NCBI GenBank assembly: GCA_016165875.1
Contig: JABBOT010000002.1
Span: 792,001-856,000 of the forward strand
Direction: 5' to 3'
Source of the DNA: Acanthopleura granulata
Lineage: Eukaryota > Mollusca > Polyplacophora > Chitonida > Chitonidae
Length of the DNA: 64,000 nucleotides
The translations under genes and the position numbers were made by a program. A model generated the notes under the pieces. That model made no database searches and had not been told where the DNA came from. It saw only the letters and a program-made list of their open reading frames with translations. Below, piece after piece: positions 1-10,790 of the stretch; position 1 is the stretch's first letter, and each line of letters begins with the position of its first letter.

Positions 1-240
1 ATACAGAAGAACATCAATCGCATGTGTACAAAATCGCCACAGTGAAAACCAGGGAGATGCTTAATTCAGTTCTATGTGTACATATATATATGTATGTGTT
101 AAAGAAGCACGACTTGGCTCGATGGTGGCGTAACGGACTCCCAGCTACAGGCACTTGAGATGTTGGACGCGGAATTTCTAGATTCTCTCGTTCACTTGCA
201 CAAGCCCTGTCACCTGTAATCTGTCACCAGTAAGGTGAGG
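1..240. other. No gene seen; possible degenerate repeat
   Basis: AT-rich sequence with a short alternating stretch near 80-100. From about 110 to 200 a moderately GC-rich stretch resembles the head of a SINE but is too degraded to assign. Confidence 0.3.
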
Positions 241-241
241 G

Positions 242-455
242 ATATATGCATTTTATTTATTTATTTCCTTGGTCTTTTACGTCGAACTCCAGAATATTTC
301 ACTTATACGACGACGGCCAGCATTATGGGGGGAGGAAATGGATCAGACCCCGGAGGAAACTCAGAAGCATCTGCAGGTTGCTGGCGGAACTTTCCACGTA
401 CGGCCGGAGAGAAGCTGGACTTGAACTCCCAGCCACCGCATTGTTGGGGAGGACA
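242..455 (-). mobile_element. SINE family A copy
   Basis: Antisense copy: TTTATTTATTT tail, then AGAATATTTCACTTATACGA, GGCCAGCATTATGG, AGGTTGCTGGCGG and a ...GGACTTGAACTCCCAG box-B region. The tRNA-like end is decayed. Confidence 0.8.
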
Positions 456-545
456 TGTACGTCCGACGTGGACGAATTCGTGAACTAAGGGAAGGTGGTT
501 TACCCCGGGCACTCCTGTCTTCTCGACCCATATTACTGACCGACA

Positions 546-2550
546 AGGGGCAAATGAAACGTTAAGCCGCAGTCAGATATCTCCAAGGATACATGTAGAA
601 CTTCAGTGTGCAAACAAGTCCCACGTGACGGCGGGAACATGCCAGGAAACTACAAATTTTGGTAAAGGAAGACCATTATCATTATGCATGAAATGCACAT
701 TTTGCCTACCTTAACTTTTAACAGTTTTATTATCCTTATAAATCAAACCATGGCAAGTGCAATTATCATCATAAAGACATGTAAATTAGTGTATTAAACG
801 CAGGATTAAAATATGTGTGCCCAAAAATACAGGCGGATATACTTTGGATACAACAGCCACGAACGTCGTAAATTGCCGACTTTATGAATATATATACATA
901 AATGTACGCATTGCTGTATATATCAAGCTAAAGTTCTCTTACTACATTTTACTACGTACCTCCCACTTAATATCTCCTCATTATACTCCGAAACAACTAT
1001 GGATTAAATTAAGGACGTGAAAGCACGTCTCTTTATAGCCTCTATAAATAATTATACGCAAATTACACATTTATGTACACGCTCAAACTATTTCAACACA
1101 GAGCAGGACAGTACTGTATACATTTGGGGTGTATCACTCAGGTATGACCCTGAGTTCGGGAGAAATTAATTCAGTGCAGACCAATAAATTTCGACATTTT
1201 GATTGTGGCAAACATATGCTGGGTACATGCAAGTCATTATTAGACTATGCCCGCAGACATGTAAACGCGTGCGAATATTTTTTTAATATTACAATGCATT
1301 ACATTGTATTTTTTATCGAATACTGGTGTTGAATATTAAAGTTTGATTCTCTCGAACGTGAAGTTTGCATCCAACACTGAAATTCGATTGAAGGCCAACT
1401 ATTTGTGTGTGTTTAAAGGGAAATGCGAACACATCCGAGAGACTTCAACCTGGCAGATTGTTTTCTTATATATGTTTAATTTCCAGGGGAAATGAAAACG
1501 ATGCAGACGAAGATGGACTTTTCGAAGTAGTTACTGACATCGTTATCAAGTGGATGACTTGTCCAGCATATATAGGTGTGTATACAATCGCCCCCCCCCC
1601 CTCCCCAGTTTTTGTATTTATAGGGATTTTCGAGCACATCCCCAAATATACAACGTGGTTCGGACCTACTGACAGTGTAACACGTACTCAATCCCAAGGA
1701 AAATTTGTAAAATCTGGTTAACATGAAACAAATAAAGCAATGTTTATGAAAGCCTAATCACGTTATAACCTTGTTACAAAATGTGTTTCAAATAAGCAAT
1801 GCTGTAAATTAATTCACAATACCTGTCCAATATCTATAAAATGTCGTAAGAAATGACAAAAATAGACAGTTATTAAAACATTCACTAGATCACTAGACAA
1901 AGCAGGAAAGAATTTAAAGACTGCCTTTAATAGTACACGTGAGCATGGGATAATTTGCTGACAAAATTACACAACACACGAACACACGTGGCCATTTGTG
2001 AACTGAGGCCCACAGTTAAAACATCGCTTAAAACTTCTTTAAATGCACAAAATCATGATGTTGTTCAAGTATACATAATAAATAGACTATTGCACAATGA
2101 CGGTTGAATACCATAAATAGTGTTCCCCTGAAAGGTGGAAATGATAACCTACTCGATTGTGCCGGAGTCTTTCTATCCACCATAACAAATCTTACTGACA
2201 ATCGAAAGCTGGTCAGCAAATTGACGTCGTTAACAGTATCATGGGTAGTGATTACCCAAGCCCCTAAGGGCGTCCACAACGGAGTGTATTATCAATGCAA
2301 TATCCCCAAAGTTGAATTCCGTTTTCTCGGTGTTGAAGACTTCACTGAATTTTTAAAACATTTTTCTACTAAACTTTTTCGTTAATAAAATTCTGTGTAG
2401 AGTTTATGTTTATTTGAGCGACCTTCTCTCAGCTGTCTATATTTTTCATTCTAGTAAGAAATGTCGTCACTGAAAAACCTGAGGTACAAAGGAATTTACT
2501 TGTGATTGTATGGATGGAGACTGCTATATAAAATAGACTACTAATAGCAT
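546..2550. other. Intergenic, no gene recognised
   Basis: AT-rich sequence with short open frames on both strands that lack splice context or recognisable domains. A run of ten C residues occurs near 1591-1601. Confidence 0.4.
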
Positions 2551-2720
2551 AGAGAGTAAAACCAGAGCAGAGACGACAGTGTGATAGTCGGCAAATTGTC
2601 GCAAGATACCGGTGAAATCAGGGCCTCTTGTAATGTAATTTACCTCAGTTAGAGCTTTATTCTAACTGTTCATGTAAGTGTTTAAGAAGTAACAACTTAC
2701 ACCCACCCCCCACCCCCCTC
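2550..2720 (+). repeat. Dispersed repeat family C, copy 1
   Basis: Shares GAGAGTAAAACCAGAGCAG, GGTGAAATCAGGGCCTCTTGT, ACCTCAGTTAGAGCTTTATTC and AACTGTTCATGTAAGTGTTTA with 36340-36500 (same strand) and, reversed, with 63500-63625. Confidence 0.65.
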
Positions 2721-3164
2721 CAGCACTATGGCATCAGCAGAAGAAGGTAAAAAAAATTACAGTGATGTTAAACGTAACTTATTAGCTCCAGGTAAACACT
2801 TTTCACAGAAGTGACGTCACCAGCTACCACGCCTAGACTTACTGTTAAAAATTTTAAAACATACATTTATATGTTATGTTTGGTGAACATATTTTGCATC
2901 TTAAGCGGATTAAAACCATATAAATATGCTCCGAGAACAAACCTTTGAAGCTAAATCTCCCTGAATTGCGTGCATTAACTTGAATCAACACGGCCATATT
3001 TGTATACAGCACAAACCAAATGAGCTTCACTTCCAAGAATGATTAACCACTTCGAAAACGGGAAGACCTAAGCCCCACCACTTTATCGCATTATGACCAG
3101 TGTATTTCTAGCATAATGAAAGAATAAAACTATCCAATCACGCAACAAAGAATCAGCAGTAGCG

Positions 3165-4874
3165 CTATGTCACAGTGATGTCCATGTACGATTCTCTGCC
3201 AAGAATGTCTTCTACAATTAGTGTAATCTTGGAGGAAACAGACAAATCCACGCTGCTCGTCCTCGCCTCAGAGTCCACCTCGGATGCCAGGATCCTGTCG
3301 CCATCTTTAATGGTAAACTTGAACTGCGGAGTTTCGTGCTCAGCGATGTGCCAAGTTAGCTGGGATCTGGTCAGGGACTCGATGGTGAATCGTATAGCAG
3401 CCTGGGGAGATAAGGTCACTGAGACGTGATCATAAAAGCGAGCGAATCGTTTCGGAGACTTAACACACTGACCCTTTGGGAGTTCATGCCCCGAGGAATC
3501 TTGTTTAAACACGTCTGTTTCCTTTCGCAGTGTTACCGCTTTATGTAGGAAAGTGTCCATTTCCTGCAATGACCTATTCTTCTTAGCTGATAACTCGAAC
3601 AGGTTTAAAGACGACTTTGTTTGTTCTTTTGGTAAACTCTCTGGTTCGTCATGCAACCAAAACCTTTCATCTGAAATAAAGGGTAATTCTTCAAAAGATC
3701 CAGTGTCCGCTTTGATAAATTTAGAGGAGTTCTTTGATGTTCTCTGTCTTCCACTTGGTAATGATATTCCTGATATATCATTCGGCATAATGTTAACCCC
3801 TCCACACGATCTACAGCTTCCTTTCAAGGAGGAGGACAAATGTTTAGGTACCCTCATCTCTCGCTGTGATACCCTACTCCGCAGGCCTCCAAGCCATTCC
3901 ACCCTTTCCTCTGGAGCACTGATCACTTGACGTGATCCAAAACCTCCGGTTGCTGAAAGGGTTCCACTGTCTGTTGGAAAGTTAGGCCTATTCTCTGATG
4001 ACATAAGCGAGGAATCTGATCCTTCGGACGAGCCCAGTACTCTTTGGCATGAGTTTCGTTCCTCCGAAGTTCCCAGCATTTCATCTGAGAATGACTGAAG
4101 CGCCGCTGACCTCGCTTGGGTGATATCTTCAGCGTTTCTACTACTGTCTCTCTGAAAGAAAAGACAAGCTGTCCTGACGCCCGTTTTGAACTCTTCCCCG
4201 TAGTTTTTCATCGAATATTGTTCATTCACGTGGAAAGTAGCCGATTTAAATTCGCACCACGAACCGTCCAGATTTCGCTTCAAGCCTCTTCTGTGCTTCA
4301 CGTGATGGGTTACGTCACCATTCAGACCCCAGTCTTCGAAGAAGCTGTCAATGAGGTCGAAGTCGGCCCAATGCTCTGCAAACTCTAAAGTAACTGCATG
4401 AGTCCAAGATTTGCAATCTTTTTCCTTGACCCAGAATCCCAGTCGTGTATGCCCCTGGTGGTCCCAAAGCCGAACAGTAACTGTGTACCAATGGTCGGAC
4501 TCCCAGCCAAGATCGAAGATCATTGACTTCAATCCGGTCTTCTCTGCTCCGTGATGATGTTCCGTCCGAGTCACAGAACCCGTGTACACAGGAGTCACCG
4601 AGCCACAAGAGTCAGATTTGAAATTCCAAATGGAAAAGATGTAGGATTTTCCATCGACGTGGTTTTGAATCCCACAGAAGCCGTGTCCATTACGGTCTCC
4701 CTTCCACGCCATAGAACAGTAGTAGGTACACATAGCCAGGCTGAATTCCGGCACATACACGTCTTGTATGATGACGTCACAGGTGGACTCCTCGTGGTAA
4801 CGCAGATACATAGATGGCGCTGCGACTGACGTCAGACTGTACACCCTCGTCTTTGACTGGAATACATCACCCAT
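3165..4874 (-). CDS. DUF3472-domain protein with Ser-rich linker (paralogue 1)
   Basis: A single uninterrupted coding region of 569 codons, stop TAG at 3165-3167. I chose the ATG at 4874 because it sits in GCCATGG and lies just inside a 3' splice site (exon begins near 4901); the frame stays open further upstream only by reading into the intron. Residues ~15-220 look like a DUF3472 domain: GFCGIQ at 65-70, an IFSIW strand, KTGLKS, then WESDHWYTV. Residues ~225-490 are a Ser/Lys-rich, probably disordered linker. The last ~80 residues form a compact module (FTIESLTRSQL, EHETPQFKF, IKDGDRILASE, VEDILGRE) shared almost unchanged with the paralogue at 9744-10790. There is no signal peptide or membrane segment, so a cytosolic or nuclear protein is likely. 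DUF3472 has no established biochemical role that I know of, and I infer none. The domain call is by motif recognition only. Confidence 0.8.
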   Translation of the reverse strand: MGDVFQSKTRVYSLTSVAAPSMYLRYHEESTCDVIIQDVYVPEFSLAMCTYYCSMAWKGDRNGHGFCGIQNHVDGKSYIFSIWNFKSDSCGSVTPVYTGSVTRTEHHHGAEKTGLKSMIFDLGWESDHWYTVTVRLWDHQGHTRLGFWVKEKDCKSWTHAVTLEFAEHWADFDLIDSFFEDWGLNGDVTHHVKHRRGLKRNLDGSWCEFKSATFHVNEQYSMKNYGEEFKTGVRTACLFFQRDSSRNAEDITQARSAALQSFSDEMLGTSEERNSCQRVLGSSEGSDSSLMSSENRPNFPTDSGTLSATGGFGSRQVISAPEERVEWLGGLRSRVSQREMRVPKHLSSSLKGSCRSCGGVNIMPNDISGISLPSGRQRTSKNSSKFIKADTGSFEELPFISDERFWLHDEPESLPKEQTKSSLNLFELSAKKNRSLQEMDTFLHKAVTLRKETDVFKQDSSGHELPKGQCVKSPKRFARFYDHVSVTLSPQAAIRFTIESLTRSQLTWHIAEHETPQFKFTIKDGDRILASEVDSEARTSSVDLSVSSKITLIVEDILGRESYMDITVT

Positions 4875-4901
4875 GGCGAAAAAACTGAATCCACCGGAGT
4901 T

Positions 4902-4904
4902 CTG
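4902..4904 (-). promoter_or_regulatory. 3' splice site (CAG) before paralogue 1 coding exon
   Basis: On the minus strand a pyrimidine-rich run ends in TTTCACAG and is followed by the short leader AACTCC... and the ATG at 4874. This implies a noncoding first exon further upstream, which I could not locate. It also rules out the apparent N-terminal extension to 4991. Confidence 0.55.
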
Positions 4905-5284
4905 TGAAAGACAATTTTCATGCGAGTAAAATGTAAACGGTAAAAAGTGAAGACTAGAAGGTATAAAGGGACAACTACGGGCCCTATGCACGGATCTGAC
5001 GCGGTTATCTATGTTATAAAAGTTAGCAGATTTTTCGGCAACAATGAAATCTTTGAGAGCTTTCTTCTTTCAGGTTTATATCGTTAGAGTCACACTTATT
5101 CCTTTCAACCAGCCCGCCACCGGTATTATGATTCTGACTTTTCGTCTAGAATTTGTTACATAATCTATTACATAACAAACTGAAAAGGATAAGCATAATT
5201 TATATGCTCCACGTATAAGCAGTTAAGGATATATATGTTCATCCATGCATGCAGTTCGTATAATCTCAATATATACATACAGAT

Positions 5285-5402
5285 TTTCGTGTGTTTCCCA
5301 CGGTCTCTGTTCGGTTTCCTCCCACAATGATGCTGGCCGCCGTCGTATGAAATATTCTTGAGTAGAGCGTAAAACACCAATCAAATAAATAAATATATAT
5401 AC
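5285..5402 (+). mobile_element. SINE family A copy, 5'-truncated
   Basis: Sense 3' part only: GGTTTCCTCCCACAATGATG, CTGGCCGCCGTCGTATGA, AAATATTCTTGAGTAGAGCG and AAAACACCAATCAAATAAAT, ending in ATATATA. Confidence 0.85.
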
Positions 5403-7520
5403 ACACAACGATTTAATAAATAAGTTAATTATCCGATGAAAATTGAAATGATTTCCGTAAAAAGCATTTGGAAATTGATTAGGCGCTAAAACTGCAAGGT
5501 ACGTTCACAGTTAACAACACGTAAGTTGAATATTGACCTAAAATTTTTTAAAGAAACCATAAGTATTAATCTTCTGGTTATCATACACCATAAGGAAAAT
5601 TGTTTGGTCGATCGCAATATCGTATACGATGAAGATCCGGCCTTACTGTTTTACATGAAAACAAGTATGACATCTTATCACCAAAATATCACACAGAGAA
5701 TCTCGTAGCTTTTCATTGGACTCACCGGTTTAGCTGATACTTTCCGCCATTTTGTAAGGGAATTCGCCCAGGAAACATCACTCAGCACGCTGTACTGTAT
5801 AAACATCCAGTATCATGTTCAAACCAATAACGCCTCTATTAAAAAAACTTCCTGTACCACCCTTTCGGTTTAGCTTAGTGTAAGCTATTATAGGAATTTC
5901 AACTTATATCCTTGTGACTCCGCGGCAGGTGGTCATTTATACATACATGTAGTTTATCAATCTATATCCTTTTACAGGAAGAAAGTGGGGCCGAGACTTA
6001 GCAGTGAGTGTCACTGTGAATCAGGCGTTATGTTTGACGTCATCATCTGGCACATCTTCTACAGTTTGCCTTACCAAAGTGAAACGTACGTGTATCGTGC
6101 AGCTAACAATACACAGATACACAGATACATAGGTCCACACATTAACAGCTAACGTGTGATAATTCACAGGAAAATTTGTCATCATGGAAATATAGATTCA
6201 CCATCATGCTTATTTCTGTACGATTTTTGAGGTCTCATGAAGTAGGGTGTTGGTCCATACTACCATCAAGTCACAGGGTTTATAATGAAATTTTGCCAGT
6301 AAGAAATCTAAAAATTAACAAGTAATAAGGTGGAGGGTATCCTTTCCCCTCCAGCCCCCCGCACCCGACATCATTCCCTCTTCCGTTATACGATACTTAT
6401 ATACATAACGGAAATGAAAACTCCTCAAAGGTCTCGCTGATAACGTTAAAATGGCTTTCTTGAATCGCAGGAGGAAACCAGTTTAATTTGCTTGCTTGTT
6501 ATAAAACAGCCGGTGTGTGTCAGAATATTACCACTGAAGTCCGCTATCCATGCGTATGTTCATATTGTTGATGTGGAGTGAATCAGAAACTTGTTCAGTG
6601 AAAGCGGCACGCGGCAGGCTAAAGAACTGGCGCGAAACCGGAACTACAACAACAATAAAGCCAGGAATAAAAAGCCTATTACAACATTCCTATCGTATAC
6701 TTTGTGTGTACATGTGTATCCCTGTGTGCATATAGTGGTGTGGTGTGCTTATCCGCTAATTTAGGTATAGAGCAATTATCTTTTTTATCAAATTACTAAA
6801 CAGGTCATGTGAAAATCGCCCTTAAATAGGATTGTTCCAAATATATCAGATTTCCTTGATCGTTGCTATATGGATCGTGAATCTGATCCTATATATGTGA
6901 GTAGAACAGATGTGCCATACGGGTACTGGCGCCAAATATATTAATCTACAGTAGAATGCTGTGTCCTTCATTACGAATCTTTTATGTATACATAAAAGAT
7001 GATGTAGCGATATGACACACTGTCTTGGGCACATAAGTGATGCAATGGCGGAAAAACCGAACCCAGGTCTATACTACATATATATATTTATACAGTATTC
7101 TGACGTCATGGCGTTCCACAAAGTCTATAACGTTGCACGACAAAGCTGGTGGATTTACCAGAAATATCTCCCGAATAATAAGTATACGGGTGTAGGGGTA
7201 AAGGTTAACCTTAAGTGGACCAAAATGTCTTAATTGTGACAGTTTCCCGTTGACCGTAAAAGTTGAATACAGTTATTTTAGGCCTAAGAAATCATAAGTC
7301 CACAAGACTGGATGAATTCTGTCTCCTCTTACACATTAGTGTGGGATTTTAGTGTATATATCACTGAGCACATATCTGTTATACAGGAAATACGCTGAAT
7401 TGACGACTAATGCCAAAGGCTGATAGCGGAGAGCACGGCACAATTCGAAGTAACCACTGGGAATGCCATGTTATGCACAGGTAGCCTATAAAAACATCCG
7501 ACAATTTCTTATTAAAGGAA
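5403..7520. other. Intergenic between the two DUF3472 genes, no gene recognised
   Basis: AT-rich, with TA and GT microsatellite-like runs and no reading frame with a recognisable domain. Promoters and first exons of both divergent DUF3472 genes should lie between 4905 and 9725, but no clear TATA element or CpG-rich block identifies them. Confidence 0.4.
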
Positions 7521-7522
7521 AT

Positions 7523-7790
7523 AGACCGCCTCGAGGTCGGAAGATCCGTGATCAATTCTGGGTTCGGTCATATCAAAGGTTTTAAAAATGGTACTTGTTG
7601 CTGCCTCGCTTGGTGCTCTGCACTGAGAGACTAGAGAAAGGAAACAGGACTGTTAGGCTCGGTGTCAGTACAATGTGACTGGTTGGAGGTCTGGTGTCTT
7701 CAGCATGATGCTCCATTGACGGCAGCATTTTGGACCCCCTGCCACATCCACGCATATCGTAAACCCCAAGCATACATAAATTCAATAAAG
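7523..7790 (-). mobile_element. SINE-like family B copy
   Basis: On the minus strand it reads CTGAAGACACCAGACC, CCAGTCACATTGTACTGACA, GAGCACCAAGCGAGGCAGCA, AGTACCATTTTTAAAACCTT, then GATCTTCCGACCTCGAGGCG. The same order occurs at 56905-57175. Confidence 0.7.
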
Positions 7791-8044
7791 GAAATAGTCA
7801 AATTATGAAGAATGATGGGTCCCTGTTGTTTGTGTTTATGATTACATGGGATATATTTTCTCCTTGAAACAGGAGATATTGTTTGCAGGTTTAGGGTACA
7901 TAGTCCTTAATAGGAGCATTATTTCTAGATTTCTGTATACAATTTGATTTCTTCATCATTCCGTGTAACGATTTGTTTATTCGCTCAACTGGTCGAGGAC
8001 TAGAAGAGGTTATGTATTAGCAAGTTGTCCAGCGTCTGTCTGTG

Positions 8045-8640
8045 TGTCTGACCGGCGTCTGTTAAGTTTTCCTTCAAAACGGTACTCCTCCTACAGTTTT
8101 TGTCTGATTTCAACGAAACTTGCCTGGGTCCAATGTAGACGGCATAAAGATACATAATTCGTAGTATGGATTATCGATTTCGATGATCTGTTGTCCGCCT
8201 GTGTGTCAGTTTATACAAAATGTGTTAACATTTTCAAAGCGCTACTGCTCCTACAGTTTTCGTCCAATTTCAATAAAACTTAACCCAACTGTAGACTACA
8301 TGGAGATACAAAAATCGAGTTTCCATTTCATTGATTGGTTGTCCTTCTGTCTCTCTTTCAAAACGCTACTCCTTGTACGGTTTTTGTCCGATTTCAACGA
8401 AACATTGTTGATGTGAAGACTACATGAAGATACGTGATTCGTAGTATCGATTTTCCATTTCGATGATTGTTTGTCCGTCTGTCTGCCTGTTTATCTAGTA
8501 TATTTTAACATCCATGTATCTTTCAACCGCTACTCCGCCAACAGTTTTGGACCGATTTCAATGAAACTTGGTCTAATTGTAGACTACATCAACATACCTA
8601 AATTGTAGTATCAGTTTTTCAATCCGATGATAGGTGTCTT
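8045..8640 (+). repeat. Tandem repeat, ~160-bp unit, 4 copies
   Basis: Four degenerate units carry CTACTCCTCCTACAGTTTTTG, GATTTCAA(C/T)GAAACTT, TGTAGACTACAT, GATACATAATTCGTAGTAT and a TTTCGATGAT-TGTCCGTCTG ending. Unit landmarks lie at 8091, 8251, ~8374 and ~8538; the third unit is ~40 bp short. Confidence 0.75.
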
Positions 8641-8689
8641 TCTGTTCATCCAGACCCACGGTCTCATCAGGGACTGGCTTTTTCTTAAA

Positions 8690-8840
8690 TTCAGTGGATT
8701 TTAATGTCCCTTTCAACATTATTCTAGTCAAATCACGACAGTGTCTCCTTGAAGCAGACCAGACCGATTATGTTGGCATATCCATAGCGCTGCGTCACTG
8801 CAACATCATGTCAAAGACACCAGATAGTCCTATCGATTAC
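8690..8840 (+). mobile_element. SINE-like family B fragment
   Basis: TTTCAACATTATTCTAGTCA, TGTCTCCTTGAAGCAGACCAG, AGCGCTGCGTCACTGCAACA and AAAGACACCAGATAG parallel 33410-33570. The 3' half is missing, and the tandem array ends directly against it. Confidence 0.55.
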
Positions 8841-9725
8841 GGCATTTGCTTTGAACGTTGGTTAAGAAATTGGTCTTGTGTCCTGACACGGACTGGAGAG
8901 AGTGACAGTTCATCCATCTCCACCCTGTCAAGATTAATGAAGTGTGCATCCCACCAGATGTCACCGATGCCCTTTATACTCCGCTTTCCTGAAGTGCATG
9001 TCTGCTTACTATCAGCACGGGGAACAGTAAAGGGCACATGCCACATGATTTACATATAAGATCGATACGAAAAGTGTACTTTTCCATGCACCAATGCTCA
9101 ATGTAGACCTCTGTGGCTAATTAATTCAGCCGCCGACAAGAGGTGACACTATGCGCCTTGAAATATAAAGAATACCGTTATGGATTTTATACGGCGTGCG
9201 TAGCATATTCCACTGGAGGCAGTTTCTCAGCTACAGCCCAAGAGGTGAGGTAAGGTTAGACTTTCACAATTTCCCTCCTTCAATTTATTTGCTGGGTAAA
9301 TCGCTAGAAACTAGTTATGTGACATATGTTCGATGCACGCATCTTTGCACGAAGATCTGGTCCCATTGCTCTTAAAGACAGTACATGGCAATGTAATTTT
9401 TTTAAAGAAAAGTAGGAATAAAACAGGAGACAAGCATTGACCTTATATCAAGGATATCAAGATTTATTGGGATAGTGTAGTTCTTTCTTGCAGGATAGAG
9501 CTAAACTCTATTGCGTCCGTATTAACATTATTTATTTAGCTCATGAAATTATACAGAAAAAGAAACGGCTCTGCATATCTTATCAATCTCTTGGAGATCA
9601 ATCAACCAGCATTTTTGTCCTAGTTTTTCAGAGAAGGAAGGGTAGGGGGGCAAAATAATATTTCATAGTATGGGGCACAATGACAACTGGTCAATCAGCA
9701 GTAATATTTTTGTCGGAATTTACAG
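8841..9725. other. Upstream region of DUF3472 paralogue 2
   Basis: No gene seen. An AT-rich stretch near 9380-9560 precedes the acceptor-like TTTACAG at 9720-9725; the noncoding first exon of paralogue 2 probably lies here. Confidence 0.35.
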
Positions 9726-9743
9726 CGGCTGGTTGGGAAGAGT

Positions 9744-10790
9744 ATGGCTCAGCACCCGGGGAACCGAGCGCCTTCTCTGATACTCTACCACAAGGACACC
9801 AGTAAAGCCGATATAGCGACCCAAGATGTCCTTGTCCCCACTCACGGTTGCACTAAATTCACCTACTACTGCTGCATCTGCTGGAATGTCGCACAAGAAG
9901 GTGGCGGATACTGTGGTATACAAGACCGCCCCAATGAAAAGGTCTTCATTTTCTCTTTGTGGGATCCCATCAAAACAAAGGACGCCATCGTTCCGGTTTT
10001 CATTGGACAAGGGACCCTTATCAGTCGGTTTGCGGGAGAAGGAACCGGCCTGAAGTCGGTCAACTTTGGTTTTGGTTGGAAGTCGGATCATTGGTATACC
10101 CTGGTCACCAGACGCTGGGATTATAACCATCACACGCGATTTGGTTTCTGGATCCACGATCAGACGTCGAGGAAATGGAGGCATCTGGTGACGATGGATT
10201 ACCCAGTGGCTGATGTTTACGTCACGAAAACAGCTAGCTTCATGGAAGACTGGAAAGGATCAGGCCATGTGATGCGCAACGTGAGATTCAAGGACACATG
10301 GAAGCGCTTGGAGAACGGAACATGGAAATGTCTGCGCGAAGCGAGGTTTTTCGTGAACAAAACTGAAAAGAGTCGTCAGTTTAATATGAACTACAACGCC
10401 CACGTCAGAGACGGCCATTACTTCATGCAGGTCGGCAGTACCACGTATCCAGACTGTAATCTCGGGCACTCCGAGAACTTGGTCTGCAAAGCCCCGGATG
10501 ACGAACCTGAGAACGAGCCGCGAAAACCAGCCATCAGCTTTACTATCGAGTCCATGACAAGATCGCAGTTGTCTTGGCGGGTGTTAGAACACGAAACCCC
10601 GCAGTTTAAGTACACCATAAAAGACGGCGACAAGATTCTAGCGTCTGAGATTGACTCGGAGACCAGAACGTATCACCTGGATTTGTCACGTGCCTCCAAG
10701 GTTACACTAGTTCTGGAGGACATTCTTGGCCGAGAAGCGTCTCTAAGCATGGAGTTGTCCTCCAAGCCTGTCGGCTGTCAACAGCCATGA
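9744..10790 (+). CDS. DUF3472-domain protein (paralogue 2)
   Basis: Uninterrupted 348-aa reading frame starting MAQHPGN. An acceptor-like TTTACAG ends at 9725, so a noncoding 5' exon is likely, as in paralogue 1. Residues ~10-220 match the DUF3472 pattern: GYCGIQ at 55-60, FIFSLWD, GEGTGLKS, then WKSDHWYTL and GFWI. The C-terminal ~80 residues (FTIESMTRSQL, EHETPQFKY, IKDGDKILASE, LEDILGRE) are the module shared with the minus-strand paralogue; by eye about three quarters of aligned residues there are identical, against roughly 40-45% in the DUF3472 part. It lacks the long Ser-rich linker and so may resemble the ancestral form. No signal peptide or transmembrane helix is visible. The two genes are divergent, 4.9 kb apart. 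Function unknown. Confidence 0.82.
   Translation: MAQHPGNRAPSLILYHKDTSKADIATQDVLVPTHGCTKFTYYCCICWNVAQEGGGYCGIQDRPNEKVFIFSLWDPIKTKDAIVPVFIGQGTLISRFAGEGTGLKSVNFGFGWKSDHWYTLVTRRWDYNHHTRFGFWIHDQTSRKWRHLVTMDYPVADVYVTKTASFMEDWKGSGHVMRNVRFKDTWKRLENGTWKCLREARFFVNKTEKSRQFNMNYNAHVRDGHYFMQVGSTTYPDCNLGHSENLVCKAPDDEPENEPRKPAISFTIESMTRSQLSWRVLEHETPQFKYTIKDGDKILASEIDSETRTYHLDLSRASKVTLVLEDILGREASLSMELSSKPVGCQQP

Noticed and set aside
4875..4991. N-terminal extension of DUF3472 paralogue 1
   Set aside because: It crosses a 3' splice site and lacks similarity to the paralogue.
8634..9059. 141-residue plus-strand open frame
   Set aside because: Its first part is the end of the 160-bp array and a family B fragment; the remainder has no recognisable domain.
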